Source of the DNA: Oscillospiraceae bacterium
GTDB lineage: Bacteria > Bacillota > Clostridia > Saccharofermentanales > Saccharofermentanaceae
Length of the DNA: 64,000 nucleotides
Assembly: GCA_902764825.1 (NCBI GenBank)
Contig: CACWXL010000018.1
Location: 1 to 64,000, forward strand
Direction: 5' to 3'
Of this stretch, positions 34,833-43,376 are shown in pieces. The notes beneath the pieces were generated by a model. The model saw only the letters and a list, made by a program, of their open reading frames with translations, did no database searches and was not told where the DNA came from. The stretch's first letter is position 1. Each line of letters starts with the position of its first letter. The position numbers and the translations under genes are program-made.

Positions 34833-35008
34833 ACGTCCCGTTTTTCCTTGATCAGACATGCCTTATTGTGCAAAACTCTAATACAGATTATATCAGTAAA
34901 GATCCCGGAGTACGTACCCCGGGATCCTGCGCCTTCCTCGCGATAGAAAACGCTTATGGCCTCCAAAAGATCTAATGTATCTTCAACTATCAAAATCCTG
35001 TATGACAT
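34829..35008 (-). pseudogene. Response-regulator remnant (receiver N-terminus)
   Basis: ATG 35008 has a strong AGGAGG ribosome site and opens MSYRILIVEDTLDLLEAISVF, a clear receiver-domain first strand and acidic pocket (Glu-Asp). After ~25 residues similarity stops and the frame runs to TGA 34829-34831, 59 residues in all, lacking the phosphorylated Asp, the rest of the receiver and any output domain. A GATCCCGG/CCGGGATC palindrome (34901-34926) marks the point where similarity ends, suggesting a deletion scar. The small peptide may still drive coupled translation of the next gene. Confidence 0.7.
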
Positions 35009-35061
35009 AAAATGCCTCCTTGGTTACATCCGCATCATACGAGAAAGATGTATCACCAGTA

Positions 35062-36873
35062 TTACATGATGATCTGTTTTTTGTTCAAATAGCGTCTGGC
35101 ATATTCAGCTTCATAATCGATAACGTAATCGTATTCGCTGTAATTCTCATAGTCATTATAAAACATATGATATGCTGCCTCATAATCAAAAGGAATCTTT
35201 ACATCCAGTTGAATTGAACCTGTCCTGTCCTTTCCGCTATCTATAAGAACTTTCCCTTCTTCATCAAGTGAAGCAATAACTGGATAATAAACCTTAACAA
35301 TACTATTACTTAGCATGCACTCTCCACCTGTAGATTGCGCACTTCCAGCTGTTGTAGTAATACCCATCAATGTAACATTGGGACAGAATGATAATCTGTA
35401 TGCAATAATATCTCCCCCACTAGCACAACCGGCATTAACAAGTAAAACTACCGGAATATCGGAGTACCTTCCATCGCCGGATGTTTTATAAACCTGATCG
35501 GTGTACTTTATAAAATTCTGTCCGTTATAGAAACCTTTGTACGTTACCAGTTCTTCCTTCGAAAACAGCGATATGATCTCATCACTGACAACCTGATATC
35601 CACCCTCATTTCCTCTGATATCAAGTATCAGCCTGTCCATTCCCTGTGAACGCAATTTCTCTATTTTTGAGATCAGATATTTCCTTAACTGCGGATAATC
35701 ATCATTAATATCTGCCGGGTAGTCTGTGAATTCATTAAAGTGTTCCGACGTTATTCTGAGATAGCCGCAATGATCATCAAGCATAACTGTCTCTGCAAAT
35801 TCTTCTGATTCTTCATCACTGACATCAACCATGCCGATATCCATAAAAGGTCCAAGAGAATGCAACAGACGTATTTCATTACTACCTTCATTTTTAACAG
35901 TCACTTCTTTTTCATTACCATAACTGTCTATAAACTTTACTCGAACTGTTTCACCACCTATACCCGAAAGATAGATAGGTTTGAAAAAATCTTCGTTTTC
36001 TGAAAAGGGCATCGCACAAAAGGCTCCAGAAGCCGGGCATCTGACCTTTGAAATTGCCTCATTAATCTCTTCGCCATCCCACCCTGTAATCTCACATCCG
36101 TCACATATTCCCTTTTTAAATGCATCTGACTCGTCGTTTGTTTGTATGGCGATTACTTTCCCGTCATCCAGTCTGACCATGGTGAATCCATAGTTAAGAC
36201 CGGACATAGATTCACTATATTTGATTTGCAATTCTTCATCCGGAATTCCTATTGAAACATGAATATCGTGGAACTCATAACACAGATTGTTAACGGCTGC
36301 CACAAAAGCCACTTCATCACCATTCTTTTCAGCTTCAGCTGCCATCGGGATATACTCCTGCCTCAGAGCATCAAAGTCAATTTCTTTGTAATCCCGCAGG
36401 ATATAATTCTTTTCCAGCTCATCTATAAGGGCTGCCATTGAACCACTGTAACTCATATGGCTGAAATTACAGAAATGATTGCAGAAACACATTAGAAAGA
36501 ATGCTGACCAGGCGATGACTCCCACTCCGATTATTCCGCTGAATATCTTGAGTTTCTTTTTCTTTTCTTTCATTGCAAAGATCAGTGAAAAGACACAAAA
36601 CCCCAAAGCAATTCCGCCAAATGAGCCCATTCTTACAAGGTCTTCAAGAGGTGCTCCTTTTGTAAAATTCAAAATATAAAAAACTGCAAAGTTGATTACG
36701 GGAATAAAAGAAAGAATGATAAAGATGACTTTCTTTTGCTTTTTCGCGAACATGGAAAACAATAAAAGAACTATCACCCAGCAAGATGTAAATCCTGCTA
36801 TATAGAGTGTCGGAACATCAACTATTCTCAGTGTAAACAGAAACTGATTTATATAGTTCACGATCACAGACAT
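35062..36873 (-). CDS. Membrane-anchored S41-family peptidase-like protein
   Basis: 603 residues: four N-terminal membrane helices (to ~130), a helical region, a degenerate PDZ-like part (~225-330) and an S41 tail-specific-protease core (~365-560) with LRITSEHF, RLILDIRGNEGG and the nucleophile region VNAGCASGGDII (Ser485). The general-base Lys usually found in a TFGKG motif is not seen; here the sequence is MGITTTAGSAQ, so the mechanism may follow the tricorn-like S41B type or activity may be lost. It lies 14 bases downstream of a papain-like lipoprotein gene, making a two-protease unit at the cell surface. Confidence 0.8.
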   Translation of the reverse strand: MSVIVNYINQFLFTLRIVDVPTLYIAGFTSCWVIVLLLFSMFAKKQKKVIFIILSFIPVINFAVFYILNFTKGAPLEDLVRMGSFGGIALGFCVFSLIFAMKEKKKKLKIFSGIIGVGVIAWSAFFLMCFCNHFCNFSHMSYSGSMAALIDELEKNYILRDYKEIDFDALRQEYIPMAAEAEKNGDEVAFVAAVNNLCYEFHDIHVSIGIPDEELQIKYSESMSGLNYGFTMVRLDDGKVIAIQTNDESDAFKKGICDGCEITGWDGEEINEAISKVRCPASGAFCAMPFSENEDFFKPIYLSGIGGETVRVKFIDSYGNEKEVTVKNEGSNEIRLLHSLGPFMDIGMVDVSDEESEEFAETVMLDDHCGYLRITSEHFNEFTDYPADINDDYPQLRKYLISKIEKLRSQGMDRLILDIRGNEGGYQVVSDEIISLFSKEELVTYKGFYNGQNFIKYTDQVYKTSGDGRYSDIPVVLLVNAGCASGGDIIAYRLSFCPNVTLMGITTTAGSAQSTGGECMLSNSIVKVYYPVIASLDEEGKVLIDSGKDRTGSIQLDVKIPFDYEAAYHMFYNDYENYSEYDYVIDYEAEYARRYLNKKQIIM

Positions 36874-36887
36874 TTTAATATCTCCGC

Positions 36888-38369
36888 TTACTTATACAGC
36901 ACCGTTATGCACGGGTCGCCGATCGTTCCCGCAGCCTTGAATTTGTCGCCCATCTCGTCTTTTCCAAGGCGCGAAATGAGCGTCGGATCAGTTACGTCGA
37001 CCCACTCTTCACCGATCTTAACAAAGGATCTGCCGGGCTTGGTTTTCGCTTCATAATGAGCATCTGTCTTACGGATTGCGGTTGATACCCTGATCGTATC
37101 TGACGGGCCACCTTCGAAGAAATATTCGCCTGCGATCTTCAGGACAACAGTGAACTTCTTAACGGATACGGGTGTATCGAGCTTTACCGTGTGATAGCCC
37201 CAGGAATCGAAGGTTCCGCTGGTGCTTGCAAGCACTTTTCCGAATTCGCCGTCTAAGATCTCAATGGTATAGGGCTGGTCCGGAACCGTTGTCCAGATGC
37301 CGATTGCTGCGACATTTCCCTTCTTCTCGAAAACGGTGGCAATGGTTAAATCGTTGCTGTTTGATATGTCTTCCAGCGTGATCTTCTCCGGATCCTTCCC
37401 GCCTTCCAGCATTGCTACGACATCTGTTGAAATTATCGTTCCTGCAGGGAATCTGCCGTAGGATATGGCGGAAGAATATTCTTTGGTGACACTGTAACTT
37501 ATAAGATCAGGGATCGGTGTGTCGTAGGAGACCCAGTAATATCCGGCGTTGCCCCAGAAAGGTCCGAAGGAGTTCTGGACGAGCCAGGCGCCGTTTCGTG
37601 ATGCGGGGATCGTAAAGCAATCAGCCGGGAAATCATCGTCCCAACCGACTATCGTTGCGACGTGATCCATGTCTTCCACATTGGTCGGGTGATTCTGCGT
37701 ATAAAAGCCGTTTACGATCTTGCAGTCTTTTTTGTAGTTGATGCCGAGACAGATCGCGCCGTGATTCTTGATAGCCGCTTTGACATCTTCTTCAGTTATC
37801 GTGGGAGTACCCCTAACAGCTGTATTGTAAGCGCCGAGAACAGATGTCTCAGAGATAAGGTATCCGTTCAGAGGATCTGCGCAGAGAGCACCTGTGACGC
37901 GCAGAGCATCACCTCCGAGATCTAATGGCGAGACTGTGTCGAGGTAGAACTTCTCTCTCGGGTACTGCGGCTGGCCGTCCTTGTCTTTTTCGGGAGCTTC
38001 ATAGATACGGTAGATGATGTCGATAGGATTGATGTCGATCAGCTCCCCGCTCTTCTGAAGGTAATTAGACTGCATTGAAGTTACGGCAGCGTAGCTGTAG
38101 CAGCCGCCGATCCCCTGCTCCCTTAAAGGAGCTCCATATCCTTCATTTATCGTGCAGTAGCTGTGGTCGGGATTCTGGAAAGGAACATAATAATCCTTGC
38201 CGATCGCAGCGAAGATCCCGGTCACGCTCTTTGCGGGCTCCTCAGTGACTTCAGGCGTGCCCGAAGGATCTATTGCATCTTTGTTATTGCAACCCGTTAC
38301 GGCCGTAACTGATATAAGATTTGCCAACGCCAGAACGCAGGCTATCTTCCTGATTGTTGAACTCTTCAT
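36888..38369 (-). CDS. Papain-like (C1) cysteine protease lipoprotein
   Basis: 493 residues; lipobox VTGC (Cys27). The C1 active site is complete: oxyanion Gln85 and nucleophile Cys90 in REQGIGGCYSYAAV, His236 in EDMDHVATIVGWDD and Asn266 in WLVQNSFGPFWGNAGYYWV. A beta-rich C-terminal domain (~290-493) follows. It would cleave proteins outside the cell. It begins 19 bases after the larC stop with no terminator between, so it probably belongs to the lar transcript. Confidence 0.88.
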   Translation of the reverse strand: MKSSTIRKIACVLALANLISVTAVTGCNNKDAIDPSGTPEVTEEPAKSVTGIFAAIGKDYYVPFQNPDHSYCTINEGYGAPLREQGIGGCYSYAAVTSMQSNYLQKSGELIDINPIDIIYRIYEAPEKDKDGQPQYPREKFYLDTVSPLDLGGDALRVTGALCADPLNGYLISETSVLGAYNTAVRGTPTITEEDVKAAIKNHGAICLGINYKKDCKIVNGFYTQNHPTNVEDMDHVATIVGWDDDFPADCFTIPASRNGAWLVQNSFGPFWGNAGYYWVSYDTPIPDLISYSVTKEYSSAISYGRFPAGTIISTDVVAMLEGGKDPEKITLEDISNSNDLTIATVFEKKGNVAAIGIWTTVPDQPYTIEILDGEFGKVLASTSGTFDSWGYHTVKLDTPVSVKKFTVVLKIAGEYFFEGGPSDTIRVSTAIRKTDAHYEAKTKPGRSFVKIGEEWVDVTDPTLISRLGKDEMGDKFKAAGTIGDPCITVLYK

Positions 38370-38388
38370 TTCCTATTTCCCCAAATAG

Positions 38389-39615
38389 TTATTCCTTGTC
38401 CGCGATCCCTTTGACGTCGTCGTACTCAGGCTTTACTTTGCTTACGCCGAAGCCCTCTGATACCTTAAAGGAGACTTCGCCGTACTTTGTCATGACCCTC
38501 TCTTCGCGCCTTGCGAGCTTGAATCTTTCCATCTCGCTGTATCTGATGCCGATGGTCGTGGTGTTCTCGAAAATGAGCTTTGCAAACTTCTCTTTGTCTT
38601 CAAGCTTTACAAGTACCGTGAAAAGAATTCCCGGACGGTTCTTCTTCATGTAAACAGCTGTCGTGAAAACATCGAGCGCGCCGTTGTCCATGAGAACGCC
38701 TGTTGCATAGCCGATCTCTTCGCCGGTCATGTCATCGACGTTGAACTTCATTTCGACTACTTTATCGCTCTCATTGTCTGCTTCGCCTAAGAACGTTCTG
38801 AGCATGTTTGCCTTTGCAAAATCCTTTTTGCCCATGCCGTAGCCGGTCTTCTCAATTGCCATGACAGGCCTTGTTCCGAAGCTGTCTGCAAAATGCTTAA
38901 GAAGCGCTGCACCTGTGGGTGTCAGAAGCTCGCCTTCGACGTCGCCGCTGTATGTGGGAATGCCTTCAATAATGCTAGCTGTAGCGGGTGCCGGAACAGG
39001 AAGTATTCCGTGCGCGCATCGCACGCTTCCAAAGCCTGTTGCCAGAGGAGATACTATGATCTTTGCGGGCGCGATCTGCTCCAAAAGAACGCAGACGCCG
39101 ACGATATCAGCGACCGCATCCATCGTGCCTACTTCGTGGAAATGAATATCCGTTATGGGCTTGCCGTGAGCCTTGCTCTCAGCCTCTGCGATGAGGCCGT
39201 ATACTGCGAGAGCATTAGACTTAACTTTGTCCGATACATTAAGTCCGTTAATGATGTTCTCTATATCACTCATGTGAGTGTGGTGATGGTGGTGTTCGTG
39301 AGAATGTTCTTCGTGCTCATGATCGTGATGGTGATCATGCTCATGATCGTGTTCGTGATGGTGCTCGTGAACCTCATGCTCGTGAGCGTGTTCATGCATG
39401 TGTTCATCTTCTTCGACACCATGGACAGCAACGTGCGCGTGGGTGCCTTCGATACCGCACTTGACGCTCTTTTCGAATTCATATGTAACATCGGGAATGC
39501 CCAGTGAATTAAGCTTGTCTTCGCACGCTTTTACGTCGCCCGTAAGCTCAGCTAAAGATGCAAGGAGCATGTCTCCTGCAGCGCCCATATTGCATTCGAT
39601 ATAAAGAGTCTTCAT
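38389..39615 (-). CDS. larC: Nickel insertion protein, pyridinium dithiocarboxylate mononucleotide nickel chelatase
   Basis: 408 residues in one uninterrupted frame (some lactobacilli split this gene into two frames). It starts LYIECNMGAAGDMLLASL, has DIHFHEVGTMDAVADIVG with metal-binding His and Glu, and PVPAPATASIIEG. A long His/Glu/Asp insertion at ~66-116 (for example EHHHEHDHEHDHHHDHEHEE) is a nickel-storage loop. LarC hydrolyses CTP and inserts Ni into the pincer cofactor made by LarB and LarE. Last of the core lar genes. Confidence 0.95.
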   Translation of the reverse strand: MKTLYIECNMGAAGDMLLASLAELTGDVKACEDKLNSLGIPDVTYEFEKSVKCGIEGTHAHVAVHGVEEDEHMHEHAHEHEVHEHHHEHDHEHDHHHDHEHEEHSHEHHHHHTHMSDIENIINGLNVSDKVKSNALAVYGLIAEAESKAHGKPITDIHFHEVGTMDAVADIVGVCVLLEQIAPAKIIVSPLATGFGSVRCAHGILPVPAPATASIIEGIPTYSGDVEGELLTPTGAALLKHFADSFGTRPVMAIEKTGYGMGKKDFAKANMLRTFLGEADNESDKVVEMKFNVDDMTGEEIGYATGVLMDNGALDVFTTAVYMKKNRPGILFTVLVKLEDKEKFAKLIFENTTTIGIRYSEMERFKLARREERVMTKYGEVSFKVSEGFGVSKVKPEYDDVKGIADKE

Positions 39616-39618
39616 GGT

Positions 39619-40359
39619 TTAACCTCCGATGTGGTTGATCATGCTGGCAGAGTAGCCCGCACCGAATCCGTTGTCGATATTAACGACCGTGACACCGCTC
39701 GCGCACGAATTGAGCATGCTTAAAAGCGCCGACAGGCCTTCGAAAGATGCGCCGTATCCGACACTTGTGGGAACGGCGATGACCGGGCAGTCAACAAGGC
39801 CTCCGATGACGCTTGCAAGGGCGCCTTCCATGCCTGCGACCGCGATTATAACTGACGCGCTCATGAGCTTTTCCTTATGCGCGAGAAGCCTGTGAAGGCC
39901 TGCCACGCCGACATCATAGACGCGCTCGACTTTATTGCCGAGAAGCTCAGCCGTAACAGCTGATTCCTCTGCAACCGGAAGATCTGATGTGCCGCCTGTG
40001 GCAATGACTATCGTGCCTTTTGCAGAAGGCTCAGGGATAACGCCTGCGACGCCTATCCTTGCAACATCGTAATACTTGATGGGAGTCGTAAGTTCTGACG
40101 CCTTCTCAGCTGACAGCCTCGTGATAAGAACGGTCTTCTGCCCTGCCTCAAGGAGGCTCTTCGTAATGGCATCAATCTGCTCAGGTGTCTTGCCCTGGCC
40201 GAAGATGACCTCGGGAACGCCCTGACGCATTCCTCTGTGGAGGTCAGGCTTTGCAAAGCCCAGGTCGACAAAGGGCTTCATCTTGAGCTGAAGCTCTGCT
40301 TCTTTGGGAGTCATCTCTCCTTTTGCAACCTTATCCAAGATGTCTTTTGTATCGCTCAT
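39619..40359 (-). CDS. larB: Pyridinium-3,5-biscarboxylic acid mononucleotide synthase
   Basis: 246 residues with a PurE-like C-terminal core: TIVIATGGTSDLPVAEE, VYDVGVAGLHRLL, IIAVAGMEGALASVIGGLV and VPTSVGYGASFEG. LarB carboxylates and hydrolyses nicotinic acid adenine dinucleotide, the first step to the nickel-pincer nucleotide. Its ATG overlaps the larE stop by one base and larC follows after three bases. Confidence 0.95.
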   Translation of the reverse strand: MSDTKDILDKVAKGEMTPKEAELQLKMKPFVDLGFAKPDLHRGMRQGVPEVIFGQGKTPEQIDAITKSLLEAGQKTVLITRLSAEKASELTTPIKYYDVARIGVAGVIPEPSAKGTIVIATGGTSDLPVAEESAVTAELLGNKVERVYDVGVAGLHRLLAHKEKLMSASVIIAVAGMEGALASVIGGLVDCPVIAVPTSVGYGASFEGLSALLSMLNSCASGVTVVNIDNGFGAGYSASMINHIGG

Positions 40360-41195
40360 TACTGATCAGCCTTTTTAATTTCCAATGCTTCATTCATGCT
40401 GCCCATACGGTAGCCCTGCATATCCAGCGTGACGTATCTGAAACCAAGCTTTTTAAGTTCATCGGTGATCTCTTTTCTGGTTCGGCTGTAAGACAATAAA
40501 GCGATATCATCAGGTGATGCTTCGATCCTTGCCAGATCGCCGTGAACTCTTACGCGGATTCCGGAAAAGCCGAGATCTCTGATGAACTTCTCCGATAACT
40601 CAACCATCTTAAGGCCCTCCGCTGTTATCCTCTCGCCGTAAACAAATCTTGACGCCAGGCACGCTGCCGCGGGCATATCCCAGGTGGCAAGGCCTGCTTC
40701 TTTCGAGAGGGCGCGGATATCTTTTTTTGTAAGGCCTGATTCTTTTAACAGGCTGATGATCCCTAATTCTTTCATGGCACGCATGCCGGGTCTGTAATCG
40801 CCGGTGTCGTCGACATTGCTGCCGTCTGCAACTGCCGTAATGCCATGCTCTGATGCCACCCTCTTAATGCCTTCGAAATCATAACTCTTGCAGTAGTAGC
40901 ATCTGTCAGGGGGATTTTCTGCAAACTTGTCGACCGAGAATACATCAAAGTCGATGATCTCCTGCTTCGCGCCGATCTCTTTGCAGAATTCCACTGTCCT
41001 GTTGAAATCATCTTCTGCAAGAACCTGGGATCTTACCGTAACCGCAATGCAGTCATCGCCAAGCACCCGGTGTGCCTTATACAGAAGATATGTTGAATCT
41101 ACGCCGCCTGAAAAAGCGACCGCCAGTTTCCCGGCGGCCTTGATCCGCTCAACCAGAGCGTTTTCTTTGTTTCTGATGTCTGATGTTATTTCCAT
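40359..41195 (-). CDS. larE: ATP-dependent sacrificial sulfur transferase
   Basis: 278 residues of the PP-loop family: AVAFSGGVDSTYLLYKA at the N-terminus, PPDRCYYCKSYDF with the CYYC cysteines, ADGSNVDDTGDYRPGMRA and LKESGLTKKDIRALSKEAG. The Cys-containing pocket here keeps Cys176-type residue in PAAACLASRF. LarE thiolates the LarB product. It is three bases downstream of the small membrane protein gene. Confidence 0.95.
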   Translation of the reverse strand: MEITSDIRNKENALVERIKAAGKLAVAFSGGVDSTYLLYKAHRVLGDDCIAVTVRSQVLAEDDFNRTVEFCKEIGAKQEIIDFDVFSVDKFAENPPDRCYYCKSYDFEGIKRVASEHGITAVADGSNVDDTGDYRPGMRAMKELGIISLLKESGLTKKDIRALSKEAGLATWDMPAAACLASRFVYGERITAEGLKMVELSEKFIRDLGFSGIRVRVHGDLARIEASPDDIALLSYSRTRKEITDELKKLGFRYVTLDMQGYRMGSMNEALEIKKADQ

Positions 41196-41198
41196 TTC

Positions 41199-41501
41199 TT
41201 ACTTTGCGAGCATTGCCTTTACCTTGCCCTCAGGATCCTTGATAAGAAGGATCACGAACCAGATAACGAGGCCTAAAGCAACTACTGACAATCCGAGATA
41301 TGCATCGTTGATCATGTCCTTGGGAGCCTGCTCGAAAAACTCGGCGCCCAGTTCAATATACTCAACAACTGCATCTACGAGCCACATAAGGCTTGCACCC
41401 CAATACATAAGGGCAAGTGTGCCGAGCTTTCTGTCAACCTTGGAGTTGTACCAGAAGATAGATGCTATAACGGCTGCGAAAACCGTGATAAGTAATGTCA
41501 T
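41199..41501 (-). CDS. Small lar-linked membrane protein 2
   Basis: 100 residues with three hydrophobic helices (~1-16, ~28-48, ~70-92) and the acidic YIELGAEFFEQAPKDM loop. No family assigned. It lies between the preceding 127-residue membrane gene (12 bases) and larE (3 bases), so its expression is tied to cofactor synthesis. Together the pair may form a nickel or organic-acid transporter or channel; this is inference from context. Confidence 0.7.
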   Translation of the reverse strand: MTLLITVFAAVIASIFWYNSKVDRKLGTLALMYWGASLMWLVDAVVEYIELGAEFFEQAPKDMINDAYLGLSVVALGLVIWFVILLIKDPEGKVKAMLAK

Positions 41502-41513
41502 ATGAAAGCCTCC

Positions 41514-41897
41514 TTATGCCTTGGCTTTTGCGGCTTCAGGCGCTTTCTTCTTTGAAACTGCCTGTGAGATCAATACCATTGCGACCCAGGCGAGCGTTAC
41601 AAGGACAGCCATAGCAACTCCGCTGGTAAACATCTCATGGAGCATCTCCTGAGCGTCAGCAGCGTTGGATGCTGCCGTAAGGAAAGGGAACCACGGTGTT
41701 ACTTCGCCGTGCCAGACGTGCTCAAAGGCAAGGAGTGCTGAACCGCCCCAGAGCATGGTGTTGAGCCAGTTCATCTTCTTGATGAAGATGTTGTCAGAAC
41801 CTTTCTTGTCTGCTGCGTGCTTGATTACTGTTGTAACGATTGCTTCAGTTGTAGGAACCAGAAAACATGCCATAGGATTAATCTCCTTCTTGTTCAA
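41514..41897 (-). CDS. Small lar-linked membrane protein 1
   Basis: 127 residues, about three membrane helices. The first (PMACFLVPTTEAIVTTVIKH) and second (LNTMLWGGSALLAFEHVWHGE) carry potentially metal-binding residues, including His in HVWHGEVTPWF at a helix end. The C-terminus is Lys/Ala-rich (SKKKAPEAAKAKA). It follows the metal regulator and precedes membrane protein 2. No known nickel transporter motif (NikABCDE, NiCoT HX4DH, CbiMQO) is present. Confidence 0.7.
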   Translation of the reverse strand: MNKKEINPMACFLVPTTEAIVTTVIKHAADKKGSDNIFIKKMNWLNTMLWGGSALLAFEHVWHGEVTPWFPFLTAASNAADAQEMLHEMFTSGVAMAVLVTLAWVAMVLISQAVSKKKAPEAAKAKA

Positions 41898-41960
41898 ATT
41901 TTCGATAATGTAATTTTATCAGACCGCTTTGACGGGTATATATCAGTTAGCTGTAAATTA

Positions 41961-42365
41961 TTACTTCTTTTTTGACTTATTGGCCTTGCTGAATTTATCG
42001 ACGTGAACGCAGATAGCTTCGAACGTCTCGTCGCTCAAATCATGCTCGATCTTGCACGCATCATCCTCAGCAACTTCCGCTGTTACGCCGAGCGCAATAA
42101 AGAAGTCTGTGAGCTTCTTGTGACGTGTATAGATCTTGTCGGCGATCTCCATGCCCTTTTCCGTGACCGTGATAAATCCGGAACGGTTCATCTCGATATA
42201 GCCTTCCTCGCGCAGACGCTTCATCGCGTTGCTGACACTGGGCTTGGTTACTCCTAAAAATGTTGCAATATCAATTGAACGGATATAGCCGTTCTTCTCC
42301 TTGAGGATTATCATCGACTCGAGATAATCTTCAGCTGACTTTCCGATAGCGCCTTCATTTTTCAT
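41961..42365 (-). CDS. DtxR/MntR-type metal-dependent transcriptional regulator
   Basis: 134 residues: winged-helix N-terminus (SAEDYLESMIILKEKNGYIRSIDIATFLGVTKPSVSNAMKRL) and a metal-sensing dimerisation helix region (YTRHKKLTDFFIALGV, AEDDACKIEHDLSDETFEAI) with His, Glu, Cys and His positions typical of the family; no SH3 domain, so MntR-like. It leads the lar operon and is preceded by a palindrome, which suggests metal-dependent autorepression. Nickel is a sensible effector given the neighbours, but Mn or Fe cannot be excluded. Confidence 0.88.
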   Translation of the reverse strand: MKNEGAIGKSAEDYLESMIILKEKNGYIRSIDIATFLGVTKPSVSNAMKRLREEGYIEMNRSGFITVTEKGMEIADKIYTRHKKLTDFFIALGVTAEVAEDDACKIEHDLSDETFEAICVHVDKFSKANKSKKK

Positions 42366-42401
42366 GTCTAATACCTCTGTTTAAAACACATTCCGGTTGA
42401 A

Positions 42402-42439
42402 AACTAACTTTAGTTATTCATAAGCAACTTTTGTTATTC
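42402..42439. promoter_or_regulatory. Candidate operator of the lar-linked DtxR-type regulator
   Basis: AACTAA-CT-TTAGTT (42402-42415) is a perfect 6-bp-arm palindrome; a related AACTTTTGTTATTC (42426-42439) repeats AACTTTAGTTATTC (42406-42419) exactly 20 bp, two helical turns, away. The arrangement lies between the leftward regulator and the rightward DUF3737 gene and could control both. Confidence 0.55.
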
Positions 42440-42539
42440 TACTACATTTTCGCCCGCATCTGACAAAAATGTTAATCCCGTGACACAAATCCTCAACGCA
42501 ATTTGGTATCGTATTCATATCAAAGATTACGAGGTGCTT

Positions 42540-43376
42540 ATGCGGGTAGTAGAGAACCGGACAATGGACAGCGAACGCGCCCTTTACGGGAGCTGCGGCA
42601 TCATGGTCAGGAACTGTAAATTTGACGGTCCCGCCGACGGCGAGAGCGCTTTAAAAGAAAGCTCCGACGTCGTTGTAGAAGACTCCTACTTCAACTTAAG
42701 ATACCCTTTCTGGCACGTTCACGGGCTCACGATCAGAAATTCCGAGATGACCGATAAATGCAGGGCCTCCATGTGGTATTCGGACCATATCGATATCTCC
42801 GGCTCCAAGCTTCATGGCATCAAGGCTCTCCGCGAATGCTCCAAGGTCACGATCACATCTTCAGGCATAATCTCGCCCGAGTTCGGCTGGTCGGTCCACG
42901 GCCTTAAGATGACCGATACGACTGCAGAATCTGAATACTTCCTCATGAGGTCCTCTGACATCGTCATGGACAATTTCAGGCTCACGGGCAAATATTCTTT
43001 CCAGTATGTCGAGAATGTGGAAGTCACAAATTCCGTCCTCAATACCAAGGACGCTTTCTGGCACGCGAAAAACGTTACCGTCAGAGATTCCGTCGTCAAC
43101 GGCGAATACTTAGCATGGTATTCGGAGAACCTGACGTTCATAAACTGCACGATAAAGGGCACGCAGCCCCTCTGCTACTGCAAGGGTTTAAAGCTCATCA
43201 ACTGCGAGATGATTGACTGCGATCTGGCCTTTGAGAGATCTGAAGTCGAGGCAGAGATCACGACACCTGTGATCAGCATAAAGAACCCTCTGTCAGGCCG
43301 CATTACTGTTCCTGACGTCGGCGAGATAATTAGGGATATTCCGGGCGCTGACGGAGAGGTAATCCTTAAGAATTAA
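42540..43376 (+). CDS. DUF3737 family protein, parallel beta-helix
   Basis: 278 residues of short repeating beta segments (for example GIMVRNCKFDGPADGESALK, FWHVHGLTIRNSEM, VENVEVTNSVLNTKDAFWH, CKGLKLINCEMIDCDLAFE), matching the DUF3737 family, a pectate-lyase-like right-handed beta-helix. No catalytic role is known and no signal peptide is seen, so it is probably cytoplasmic. ATG 42540 with GAGGTG upstream is chosen over the GTG at 42480, which lies in promoter-like DNA. It converges with the MscS gene; the stop codons overlap. Confidence 0.85.
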   Translation: MRVVENRTMDSERALYGSCGIMVRNCKFDGPADGESALKESSDVVVEDSYFNLRYPFWHVHGLTIRNSEMTDKCRASMWYSDHIDISGSKLHGIKALRECSKVTITSSGIISPEFGWSVHGLKMTDTTAESEYFLMRSSDIVMDNFRLTGKYSFQYVENVEVTNSVLNTKDAFWHAKNVTVRDSVVNGEYLAWYSENLTFINCTIKGTQPLCYCKGLKLINCEMIDCDLAFERSEVEAEITTPVISIKNPLSGRITVPDVGEIIRDIPGADGEVILKN

